Origin: Solirubrobacter sp963724195
GTDB lineage: Bacteria; Actinomycetota; Thermoleophilia; Solirubrobacterales; Solirubrobacteraceae
DNA length: 64,000 bases
Direction of reading: 5' to 3'
Assembly: GCA_963724195.1 (NCBI GenBank)
Contig: CAVRTQ010000024.1
Coordinates: forward strand, 62,001 to 126,000
This document shows positions 1 to 10,736 of the stretch, one piece after another. The position numbers were made by a program, and so were the translations under genes. Below the pieces are notes generated by a model. That model was not told where the DNA came from. It made no database searches and was given only the letters and a program-made list of their open reading frames with translations. Every line of letters begins with the position of its first letter. The stretch's first letter is position 1.

Positions 1-3000
1 CCAGGACGAGCCCGAGGACCGTCGGCACGGTGCCGGACACGGTGGCTCTCCTCCTCGACCGCCGTCGGCGTCGGGGTGACGGTCGGCGTCGGCGTCGGCG
101 TCACGATCGCCTCGATCCGGAACGTGCGGGTCGCCGGCGTGGCGTCGACGGTGCCCGCCGCGTTCTTGGCGCGCACGAAGAACGTGTAGTCGCCCAGCGC
201 GGACGCGGTGTACTGCTGCGGTGACGTGCACGCGGCGTACGTGCCCGCGCCGGCCGGCGTGTCCAGGCGGCACTCGAACGTGGCGCCCGGTTCGCTCGTG
301 AACGTGAACGTCTGCGTGGTGGCGGTGATCGGACCGGACGGGCCACCGGTGATGGTGGTGTCGGGCGCGGGCGCGACGACGGCGACGGTGAACGTCCGCG
401 AGGCGGGCGTCGCGTCGACGTTGCCGGCTGCGTCCTTGGCGCGGACGGAGAACGTGTGCTCGCCGTCGGCGAGGTTCGTGTACGCCTGCGGCGACGTGCA
501 CGCCGCGAACGCCGCGTTGTCCAGGCGGCACTCGAACGTCGCGCCCGGCTCGCTCGTGAAGGCGAACGACGCGGAGTTCGTCGTGATGGTGCCCGTCGGG
601 CCGCTCGTGATCGTGGTGTCGGGCGCCGCGGTGTCGACCGTGAACGTGCGGGTCGCGGGCGAGCCGTCGACGTTGCCGGCCGCGTCCTTGGCGCGGACCG
701 AGAACGTGTGCTCGCCGTCGGCGAGGCTCGTGTACGCCTGCGGGGACGTGCAGGCCGCGTAGGCCGCGGTGTCCAGGCGGCACTCGAACGTCGCGCCCGC
801 ATCCGGGCTCGTGAAGCCGAAGGACGCGGAGGTGGAGTCGTACGGTGCCCGTCGGGCCGCTGGTGATCGTCGTGTCCGGCGCCGCCGTGTCGACCGTGAA
901 GCTGCGGGTCGCGGGCGACGGGTCGACGTTGCCGGCCGTGTCGGTCGCCCGCACCAGGAACGTGTACGAGCCGTCCGCGAGCGGACCGACCGCGCGCGGC
1001 GACGTGCACGCCACGTAGGTGCCGGTGGCCGCGCCCGGGCCGTCGAGGCGGCACTCGAACGTCGAGCCGGCCTTCGAGGCCTCGAACGTGAACGACGGCG
1101 AAGCGTTGCTCGTCGCGCCGGTCGGGCCGCCGGTGATGGTCGTGTCCGGCGCGGCGGTGTCCACCGTGAACGTGCGCGTCGCGGGCGTGGCGTCCACGTT
1201 GCCCGCCGCGTCGATCGCGCGGACCGCGAACGTGTGCTCACCCGCCGCGAGGCCCGTGTAGGTCTGCGGCGAGGTGCAGGCCGTGAACGTGGCCGTGTCC
1301 AGGCGGCACTCGAACGTCGAACCCGTTTCCGAGCTGGAGAACGTGAACGTCGCCGTGGCGACGCCGATCGTGCCCGTCGGGCCCGAGTCGATCGTCGTGT
1401 TCGGCGCCGTCGTGTCGACCGTGAACGTGCGCGTGGCCGGCGTGGCGTCCACGTTGCCCGCCGCGTCGATCGCGCGGACGGCGAACGTGTGCTCACCCGC
1501 GGCCAGGGCGGAGTAGGCCTGCGGCGAGGTGCAGGCCGTGAACGCGGCCGTGTCCAGGCGGCACTCGAACGTGGCGCCCGGCTCCGTGCTGGTGAACGCG
1601 AAGGACGCGGACGTCGAGCTCGTCGGCCCGGTCGGGCCGCTCGTGATCGTCGTGTCCGGCGCGGCCGTGTCGACCGTGAACGTGCGCGTCGCCGGTGACG
1701 GGTCGACGTTGCCGGCCGTGTCGATCGCGCGGACCGCGAACGTGTGCTCGCCCTGGGCCAGACCCGTGTAGGCCTGCGGCGACGTGCAGGCCGCGAACGT
1801 CCCGCCGTCGATGCGGCACTCGAACGTCGAGCCGGCCTTCGTGGAGGTGAACGCGAACGAGGCGTTCGTGCTGTTGGTCGGACCGGTCGGGCCGGACGTG
1901 ATGGTCGTGTCCGGCGCGGTGCTGTCGACCGTGAACGTGCGCGTCGCGGGCGTGGCGTCCACGTTGCCGGCCGCGTCGATCGCGCGGACCGCGAACGTGT
2001 GCTCACCCGCCGCCAGGCCCGTGTAGGTCTGCGGCGAGGCGCAGGCCGTGAACGTGCCCGTGTCCAAGCGGCACTCGAACGTCGAACCCGGCTCCGAGCT
2101 GGAGAACGTGAACGTCGCCGTCGTGACGCCGATCGTGCCCGTCGGGCCCGAGTCGATCGTCGTGTTCGGCGCGGTGGCGTCGACCGTGAACGTGCGGGAC
2201 GCCGGCGAGGCGTCGACGTTGCCGGCCGCGTCGGTCGCGCGGACCAGGAACGTGTAGGTGCCGTCGGCCAGCGACCCGAGGATGCGCGGCGACGTGCAGG
2301 TGCCGTAGGTGCCGGTCGCGGCGCCGGGGCCGTCGAGGCGGCACTCGAAGCTCGAGCCGGTCTCGCTGGAGGAGAACGCGAACGTGGCCGAGTTCGTCGT
2401 GATCGTGCCGGTCGGGCCGGAGTCGATCGTCGTGTTCGGCGCCGCCGTGTCCACCGTGAAGGTGCGGGAGGCGGGCGTCGGGTCCACGTTGCCGGCGGTG
2501 TCGCGGGCGCGGACCTCGAACGTGTGCGCCCCCTGCGCCAGGTTCGTGTACGCCTGCGGCGACGTGCACGGCGCGAACGCCGCGCTGTCCAGGCGGCACT
2601 CGAACGTCGAGCCCGGCTTGGTCGAGGTGAACGCGAACGACGGCGACGCGTTGTTGGTCGCGCCGGTCGGGCCGCTCGTGATCGCGGTGTCCGGGAACGA
2701 GGTCTCCACCGTGAACGTGCGCGAGGCGGGCGTGGCGTCCACGTTGCCGGCGGCGTCGGTGGCGCGGACCAGGAACGTGTACGTGCCGTCGACCAGCGGG
2801 CCGAGCGTGCGCGGCGAGGTGCAGCTCACGTACGTGCCCGTCGCCGAACCCGGCCCGTCGAGGCGGCACTCGAAGCTCGAGCCCGTCTCGCTGGAGGAGA
2901 ACGCGAACTGCGGCGAAGCGGAGTTGATCGTGCCGGTCGGACCGGAGTCGATCGTCGTGTCCGGCGCGACCGTGTCCACCGTGAAGGTGCGCGTCGCGGG

Positions 3001-6000
3001 CGTCGCGTCCACGTTGCCGGCGGCGTCGCGGGCGCGGACCTCGAAGGTGTGCGCGCCCTGCGCCAGGCTCGTGTAGGTCTGCGGCGAGGTGCAGGTCGCG
3101 AACGCGGCGGCGTCCAGACGGCACTCGAACGTGACGCCGGTCTCGGTGCCGGAGAACGTGAAGGCCGCCGTCGCGGTGTTGATCGCGCCGGTCGGACCCG
3201 TGTTGATCGTCGTGTCCGGCGCGGCCGTGTCGACCGTGAACGTGCGCGTCGCGGGCGTCGCGTCGACGTTCCCGGCGGCGTCACGGGCGCGGACCTCGAA
3301 CGTGTGCGCGCCGTCGGCGAGGTTCGAGTAGGCCTGCGGCGACGTGCAGGCCGCGAAGGCCGCGGCGTCCAGACGGCACTCGAACGTGGCACCCGCCTCG
3401 CTCGTGAAGGCGAACGAGGCCGCGTTCGTGTTGATGGTGCCGGTCGGGCCGCTGGTGATCGTGGTGTCCGGCGCGACGGTGTCGACCGTGAACGTCCGCG
3501 TGGCGGGCGTCGGATCGAGGTTGCCCGCGGCGTCGCGGGCGCGGACCTCGAACGTGTGCGTGCCCTGCGCCAGCGCCGTGTAGGACTGCGGCGACGTGCA
3601 CGCCGCGAACGCGGCGGCGTCCAGGCGGCACTCGAACGTCGCGCCCGGCTTCCGGCTCGTGAAGGTGAACGACGCGGACGTCGTGTTCGTCGTGCCCGTC
3701 GGGCCGCTCGTGATCGTCGTGTCCGGTGCGGCGGCGTCGACCGTGAACGCGCGCGACGCAGGTGTCGCGTCGACGTTGCCGGCCGCGTCGATGGCGCGCA
3801 CGAGGAACGTGTACGAGCCGTCGGCCAGCGGGCCGAGCGTGCGCGGCGAGGTGCAGAGCGCATAGGTGCCCGTGGCCGAGCCGGGGCCGTCGAGGCGGCA
3901 CTCGAACGTCGAGCCGGCTTCCGAGGACGAGAACGTGAACTGCGGCGACGCGTTCGTGATCGTGCCGGTCGGGCCGGAGTCGATCGTCGTGTTCGGCGCC
4001 GTCGCGTCGACCGTGAACGTGCGCGTGGCGGGAGACGCGTCGACGTTGCCCGCCGCGTCCGTGGCGCGCACGTTGAACGTGTACGCGCCGTCGGCCAGCG
4101 AGCCGAGGATGCGCGGCGACGTGCACGATTGCCACGTGCCGGCCGTCGCACCCGTGTCCAGGCGGCACTCGAACGTGGAGCCCGTCTCGCTCGAGGAGAA
4201 CGTGAACGTCGGCGAGTTCGTCGTGATCGTGCCGGTCGGGCCGGTGTCGATGGTCGTGTTCGGCGCCGCGGTGTCGACCGTGAACGTGCGCGTCGCGGGC
4301 GTCGGGTCGGGGTTGCCGGCCGAGATGGCGCGCACTGAGAAGGTGTAGGCGCCGTTGGCCGTCGTCGTGTAGGCCTGCGGCGACGTGCACGCGGCGAACG
4401 TGCCGTTGCCCGCGGGCGTGTCCAGGCGGCACTCGAACGTCGAACCCGGCGCCGTGGAGGTGAACGTGAACGACGCCGACGTGCTGTTCGTCAGCCCGGT
4501 CGGGCCGCCCGTGATCGTCGTGTCCGGCGCGGCGGTCGAGACCGTGAAGCTGCGGGTCGCGGGCGTCGCGTCCGTGTTGCCGGCGGCGTCGCGGGCGCGG
4601 ACGTTGAACGTGTACGTGCCGTCGGCGAGCGGGCCGACCGCGCGCGGTGACGTGCAGGCGACGTAGGTGCCGACCGTCGAGCCCGGGCCGTCGAGGCGGC
4701 ACTCGAACGTCGAGCCCGTCTCCGTGCTCGTGAACTCGAACGACGGCGACGCGTTGTTGATCGTGCCCGTCGGCCCGGCGGTGATCGTCGTGTCGGGCGC
4801 GACCGTGTCGACGGTGAACGTGCGCGACGCGGGCGTCGGGTCCACGTTGCCGACCGCGTCGATCGCGCGGACGAAGAACGTGTAGGCGCCGTTGGCGGTG
4901 GTCGTGTACGCCTGCGGTGACGTGCACGCGGCGTACGTGCCCTGGCCGGACGGCGTGTCCAGGCGGCACTGGAAGGTCGAGCCGACTTCCGTCCCCGAGA
5001 ACAGGAACGACTGCGAGGTCGTGCTGACGGTGCCGGATGGCCCGCCGTTGATCGTTGTGTCCGGTGGTCCGGTATCGACCGAGAAACTTCGGGTGGCGGG
5101 TGTGGGATCAGGCGTCCCGGCCAGCACCGCTCGGACGTTGAACGTGTAGTTGCCGTTCGTGGTCGTCGTGAACGCCGCCGGCGACGTGCACGCGGCGTAG
5201 GTGCCGTTGCCCGCCGGTGTGTCCAGCCGGCACTCGAACGTCGCCGCCGGCTGGTTGGACGAGAACGTGAAGTTCGCCGACGTCTGGTTCGTCGGTCCGC
5301 CCGGGCCGCTGTTGATCGTCGTCTCGGGCACGGTCGTCGATTGGACGACGACCGTGCCGGTCATCGTCGGGTGCGCCGAGCACACGAACGAGTAGGTGCC
5401 GGCGGTCGTGAACGTGCAGTTGCCCGCCCAGCCCGGCGGCTGGACGAAGTATCGGCAGCGGCGGCACCGTGCCGGACGACGGTTCCCGACGTCTGGACGC
5501 ACGTCGGCTGCGCCGGGCTGCTCGGAACGACGACGTTGTGGACGGTCACGCCGACCGGGTAGCTGAAGTTGACCGTGCCGCCCGCCTGGATCGTGACGCT
5601 GTTGTCCGTCGGGTCGGTGCTGGACGCGTCCTGGAACCAGTACGGCTCCGCTCCCGCTGTCCTTGGCGACGATGGCCGGCCCGGCCGGCGGCGTGGGCGT
5701 GGCCGTCACGGTCGGCGTCGGCGTCGGCGTGGCCGTGCCGGACACTTCGACGATGCCGGTCATCCTCCGCGTGCTGGGCGCAGACGAAGGTGTAGGTGCC
5801 GGCCGTCGTGAACCGGCACTCGCCGGTCCAACTGCTGAATCCCGGCGGTCCGGCAGCGGGGCGGTCGTGTTCTGGTCCATCGGGTCGCCCGTCAGCTGCG
5901 TGCACGAGGCCGGCTGCGGGCCGGTGAACACGACGTTGTGCGGCTGATGGGTGTCGATCTGGCTGAACGAGACCTTCTCGCCGGCGTTGATCTCCACGAC

Positions 6001-6244
6001 GTTGTCCTCGGGGTCGGTCGCCGCCGGCGTTCTGGAAGAAGTTGTCCTTGACGAGGAACGCCCCGTCGGCGGCGCCGAGCGCGGGCGCGCGTATCCGCCC
6101 GAAGGTGACCGTCGGCGCGGCGACGGGCGCGCTGGGCGCTGGGGTCGGCGGTTCCACCACCGTGGCGGCGCCGGACGCGAACGCGGGAATCGCGATCAGC
6201 GCAGCGATGACGCACGCCAGCCATGGCAGAACCGACTTCCTCAC
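1..6244 (-). CDS. Giant secreted cupredoxin/Ig-repeat protein, N-terminal part (continues past left edge)
   Basis: The start at 6244 encodes a signal peptide (MRKSVLPWLACVIAALIA, then AFASGA). Two tandem type-I-copper cupredoxin-like domains follow at about 6060-5745 and 5660-5360. The first shows an HNVVF strand and then a C-AQ-H-A-GM loop, matching the His, Cys-x2-His-x2-3-Met ligand pattern; the second shows VHNVVV and CSAHPTM. From about 5335 to 125 there are 20 Ig-like repeats of 84-90 residues. Each carries ATFECRLDT, CTSPQAY, FxVRAxDAAGNVDxTPA and a PDTTI-x-SGP linker. Near position 110-60 a Thr-Pro-rich linker (TPTPTPTPT) leads into sequence beyond the window. The reading frame breaks at about 6028, 5860, 5765, 5665, 5465, 841 and 70, yet homologous sequence always resumes, so these look like sequence errors. 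Likely an extracellular or surface protein; copper binding is predicted only. Confidence 0.8.
125..5335 (-). repeat. 20 tandem Ig-like repeat units, 251-272 bp each
   Basis: The codons for ECRLDT recur with centres near 268, 527, 778, 1050, 1309, 1560, 1812, 2071, 2339, 2597, 2864, 3119, 3374, 3627, 3896, 4166, 4428, 4698, 4965 and 5228. Spacing is 251 to 272 bp. Units come in two length classes: short ones reading AAFAACTSPQ and longer ones with a small insert (such as GPGSATGTY or TPAGNGTY) before the second Cys. Each unit has two conserved Cys (FEC and ACT) about 10-20 residues apart that could form a disulphide. The repeats encode protein and are diverged, so this is domain duplication, not a CRISPR array or recent expansion. 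Confidence 0.9.
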
Positions 6245-6386
6245 GACCCTCTCTCTCCCCCTCAGGACCCTACGAACCGGAACCGCAAGCCTATGACGGC
6301 GGGCAGACGGAAGTCAACCCACTTCCATCGACTCGGCGCGGTGACTTTCGTCGAATGAGTTCAGATGGTCGCGCAACGATCCTCGG

Positions 6387-6773
6387 TCAGACGACCGCGG
6401 TGGCCTCGATCTCGACCTTCGCCGCCGCCTCCATCAGCGCGCTGACCTCGACGACCGCCATCGGCGGGAACGTCCGCCCCATGACCGAGCGGTAGGCCGC
6501 GCCGACGTCTTTGATCGTCTCCAGATATTCGTTGCGGGACGTGACATACCACGTCAAACGGACCACGTGTTCCGGTCCTGCGCCGGCCTCTGCGAGCACG
6601 GCGACGACGTTGCGCAGCGCCTGCTCGACCTGGGCGGCGAGCGCATCGGACACGAACGTGCCCGTCTCGTCCCAGCCGATCTGCCCGGCCACGAAGACAA
6701 GCCGCCCGGACGCCTCGACGCCGTTGGCGTAGCCCCGCGGCTCAGGCCAACCCGGTGGCTGCAGGCGCCTCAT
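6387..6773 (-). CDS. RidA/YjgF-family protein of the aminobenzoate-type operon
   Basis: A 128-residue single-domain YjgF/RidA fold with typical motifs GRLVFVAGQIGWD (about 23-35), QVEQALRNVVAVLAEAG and VEVSALMEAAAKVEIEA. RidA proteins hydrolyse reactive enamines and imines to ketones plus ammonia. The Arg that E. coli RidA uses for this (Arg105, in FPARSCVEV) is Met105 here (FPPMAVVEV), so ordinary RidA chemistry is doubtful. The gene starts by ATGA overlap with the upstream CoA ligase and is last in the six-gene operon. A YjgF-like gene is, as I recall, also part of the Azoarcus 2-aminobenzoate (abm) clusters, where ring deamination is needed. A role in removing the amino group is inference. 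Confidence 0.85.
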   Translation of the reverse strand: MRRLQPPGWPEPRGYANGVEASGRLVFVAGQIGWDETGTFVSDALAAQVEQALRNVVAVLAEAGAGPEHVVRLTWYVTSRNEYLETIKDVGAAYRSVMGRTFPPMAVVEVSALMEAAAKVEIEATAVV

Positions 6774-8223
6774 CCGCGCTCCCGCAGGACGTTGCGCTGG
6801 ACCTTGCCCGTGGGCGTGCGCGGGAGGGCGTCCAGGAACTCGACGCGGCGCGGGTACTTGTAGGGCGCGATCCGCGCCTTCACGTAGTCCTGCAACGCGT
6901 CGGCCGCCACCGTCTCCCGGGTGACCACGTACGCCTTCACGACGTGTCCGCGGGCCTCGTCGGGCACGCCGACCACGGCGCACTCCTGCACGAGCGGGTG
7001 CTCGAGCAGCGCGGCCTCGACCTCGAAGCCGCTGATGTTGTACCCGGAGCTGATGATCATGTCGTCCGTGCGCGCCTGGAACCAGAAGTAGCCGTCCGCG
7101 TCCATCGAGAACGCGTCGCCGGTGAGGTTCCAGCCGTCGCGCACGTACTTGCTCTGCCGCGCGTCGTCGAGGTACCGGCAGCCGGTCGGACCGCGCACCG
7201 CCAGCTTGCCCACCTCGCCGGGCGCGAGCGTCTCCATCGCGTCGCCGACGATCCGGGCCTCGTAGCCGGGGACCGGGCGCCCGCACGAGCCGGCCTTGGC
7301 CTCGTGCGCGGGCGAGGCGATGAAGATGTGCAGCATCTCGGTCGATCCGATCCCGTCCACGATCCGGATGCCGGTCTTCTCGAACCACGCATCCGACACG
7401 CCCGCCGGGAGCGGTTCGCCCGCGGACACGCACGTGTGCAGCGAGTCCGGCAGGTCCTCCTTGAGCAGCGCGCGGTACGCGGTCGGCGCCGTGAACAGCG
7501 TCGTCACCCGCTGCGCCCGCAGCGTGTCGAGCAGCCGCGGGGGCGAAGTCGGCGCCGTGGACGCGCCGAAGTAGAGCGGGAACAACAGCGAGGCACCGAG
7601 CCCGAACGTGAACGCGATCGGCGGCGAGCCGCTGAAGACGTCCGTGACCTGCGGGTTGAGCACGTGCCGCGCGAACGTGTCGCACGACGCCAGCAGGTCG
7701 CGATGGAAGTGCACGCAGCCCTTGGGCTCACCGGTGGTCCCGCTCGTGAACGCGATGATCGCGACGTCGTCGGCGGCCGTGTCGCACGCGTCGAACCAGC
7801 CGCGGGTCGGCAGGTCCTCGATCACGCGCACGTCCATGACGTGAACCTCGCCCGCCAGGTCGCGGGCGACGAGCGCCTTGGTCACGTTCGCCTTGGCCAC
7901 GACCTTGTCGATCTCCCGCGCCCGCAGGAGCGGCATCGTGGCCACGACGATCCCGCCCGCGAGCAGGATCCCGAGCCAGCACGCGATCGCCTCCGGCGTG
8001 TTGGGCGAGTGCAGCAGCACGCGCTCCCCCGGCTCGATGTTCAGCGAGCCCGCCACCGCGTCCGCGCGCTCGGCCAGCTCGGCGTAGGACCAGCCGCCAG
8101 CAATGGCCGTCCCCTCGTGCTTGAGCAGCTCCTCGGCCGCGTTCAGGCGCTCGGGGTAGTCCAGCAACAGCAGATCCGGCCACTGCTCGCGCGGCGGCAG
8201 CCCGTCACGGGCGAAGTGTCCAT
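6770..8223 (-). CDS. Aryl-CoA ligase (benzoate/2-aminobenzoate-CoA ligase type)
   Basis: An ANL-superfamily adenylating enzyme of about 484 residues that would activate an aromatic acid with ATP and CoA. The P-loop-like motif is FTSGTTGEPKG, followed by GxGSTEMLHIF, GRPVPGYEARIV, the hinge region SSGYNISGFEVE and the C-terminal lysine motif PRTPTGKVQRN. The ATG at 8223 abuts the stop codon of the upstream acyl-CoA dehydrogenase gene and gives MDT; after one missing base near 8218 the frame continues FARDGLPPREQWPDLL, the N-terminus typical of benzoate-CoA ligase relatives. The uninterrupted frame begins at 8167. The monooxygenase/reductase in the same operon makes 2-aminobenzoate (anthranilate) or salicylate the best substrate guesses. 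Confidence 0.85.
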
Positions 8224-9296
<1,073 letters not shown>

Positions 9297-9297
9297 G

Positions 9298-10080
9298 TCA
9301 GTCGCCCTCGAAGACCGGCCGCTCCTTGGCCAGGAAGGCGCGGTAGGCCCGTTCGAAGTCCTTGGTCTGCATGCAGATGGCCTGGGCCTGCGCCTCGGCC
9401 TCGATCGCGGCCGGCAGCGACATGTCCCACTCCTGGTCGAGCATCGTCTTGGTCATCGCGTGCGCGAAGTTCGGGCCGGCGGCCAGCGACGCCGCGAGCT
9501 CCGCCGCCGCGGTCTCCACGTCGTCCTCCAGCCGGTTGAAGAAGCCCCAGCGCTCGGCCTCCTCGGCGCCCATCGAGCGGCCGGTGTAGAGCAGCTCGGC
9601 CGCTCTCCCCTGCCCGACGATCCGCGGCAGCATCGCGCACGCGCCCATGTCGCAGCCCGCGAGGCCCACGCGCGTGAACAGGAACGCGACCTTCGCGCGC
9701 GGCGAGCCGAGCCGCAGGTCGGATGCGGTCGCGATCATCGCCCCCGCGCCCACGCAGACGCCGTCGACGGCCGCGATCACCGGCTTGCCGCAGGCCTTGA
9801 TGGCCAGCACCAGGTCGCCCGTCATGCGCGTGAAGCGCAGCAGGCCGGGCATGTCCATCTCGGTCAGCGGCCCGATGATGTCGCGCACGTCGCCGCCGCT
9901 GCAGAAGTTGCCCGCCTCGCCGGCGATCACGACGGCGCCGACCGCGTCGTCGTCGGCGAGCGCGCGGAAGTGGTCGCGCAACGCGGCGTAGGACGCGAAC
10001 GTCAGCGGGTTCTTGCGCTCCGCGCCGGTCAGCGTGACGAAGCCGACGCCGTCGCGCACCTCCCAGCCGAATTCGCTCAT
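9298..10080 (-). CDS. Enoyl-CoA hydratase/isomerase
   Basis: A 260-residue crotonase-fold protein. The first oxyanion-hole segment is NFCSGGDVRDI (about 99-109) and the second is GVCVGAGAMIATASDLRLGS (about 127-146), followed by CDMGACAMLPRIVG, where hydratases carry catalytic residues. In this operon it would hydrate an unsaturated CoA ester, or hydrolyse the ring as some crotonases do. The start overlaps the upstream SDR stop (ATGA at 10077-10080) and the next gene follows within 2 bp, so it is translated as part of the operon. Substrate is inferred from context only. Confidence 0.88.
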   Translation of the reverse strand: MSEFGWEVRDGVGFVTLTGAERKNPLTFASYAALRDHFRALADDDAVGAVVIAGEAGNFCSGGDVRDIIGPLTEMDMPGLLRFTRMTGDLVLAIKACGKPVIAAVDGVCVGAGAMIATASDLRLGSPRAKVAFLFTRVGLAGCDMGACAMLPRIVGQGRAAELLYTGRSMGAEEAERWGFFNRLEDDVETAAAELAASLAAGPNFAHAMTKTMLDQEWDMSLPAAIEAEAQAQAICMQTKDFERAYRAFLAKERPVFEGD

Positions 10081-10736
10081 TGCGCCCCCATCAACAGGCT
10101 CTGGCCATTGATCGCCCCCGCTTCGTCGGCGGCGAGGAACCGGACCGCGAACGCGACCTCCTCGGGCTCGATCAACCGCCCCAGCGACGACATCGCGACC
10201 AGCGCCGCCTCGCCGTCCTTGCCCGTGCGGGCCTCGATGTTGGCGATCGTCGTGTCGGTCATGTCCGAGCGCACGTACGCCGGACAGACGCAGTTCGCGG
10301 TGATGCCCGTCCCGGCGAGCTCGGCCGCCAGCGAACGGGTGAAGCCGAGCACAGCGTGCTTGGAGGCGGTGTAGCCGCTCGTGTAGCGCGACCCGTGCAC
10401 GGACGCCGCGCTGGCGACGGTCACGATTCGTCCGCGATCGCGCTCACGCATCCCCGGCAGGACCGCGCGCGTGCACAGGAACGCGCCGGTGGCGTTCACG
10501 CGGATCTGGCGCTCCCACTCGTCCAACGTGGTCTTGTGGACGGGCGCGCTGGAGGACACACCCGCGTTGTTGACCAGCACGTCGACTTCGAGCTCGCCGA
10601 GGACGGAAGCCACAGCGGCCTCGTCGGTCACGTCCATGTCGGCGCTGCCGAGCGCGATCACGTTCTCGCCGGCGAACGCCGCGGAGATCGCCGCGCCGAT
10701 CCCGCGCTTGCCGCCCGTGACCACGACGGTCCTCAT
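10077..10736 (-). CDS. SDR-family dehydrogenase (3-hydroxyacyl-CoA type)
   Basis: A 219-residue classical short-chain dehydrogenase. It shows the cofactor motif TGGKRGIGAAI (about 7-17), NNAGVS, the catalytic Ser in VASAASVHGS and YTASK with catalytic Tyr and Lys, then the C-terminal NGQSLLMGAQ. A DxDVTD segment lies where a second strand would select cofactor. It sits between the monooxygenase/reductase and the hydratase with 4-bp overlaps on both sides, which suggests oxidation of a hydroxyacyl-CoA or reduction of a ring ketone in the same pathway. Assignment as a dehydrogenase is firm; substrate is inference. Confidence 0.87.
   Translation of the reverse strand: MRTVVVTGGKRGIGAAISAAFAGENVIALGSADMDVTDEAAVASVLGELEVDVLVNNAGVSSSAPVHKTTLDEWERQIRVNATGAFLCTRAVLPGMRERDRGRIVTVASAASVHGSRYTSGYTASKHAVLGFTRSLAAELAGTGITANCVCPAYVRSDMTDTTIANIEARTGKDGEAALVAMSSLGRLIEPEEVAFAVRFLAADEAGAINGQSLLMGAQ

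Noticed and set aside
1744..4338. Long plus-strand open frame opposite the Ig-repeat gene, rich in Arg and Gly-Arg
   Set aside because: Composition is the antisense shadow of a GC-rich repeat gene; the opposite strand has clear domain repeats and G/C third positions.
125..5335. Regularly spaced repeats resembling a CRISPR or VNTR array
   Set aside because: Units are about 260 bp, diverged, and encode an Ig-like domain in a single sense; no short direct repeats with unique spacers.
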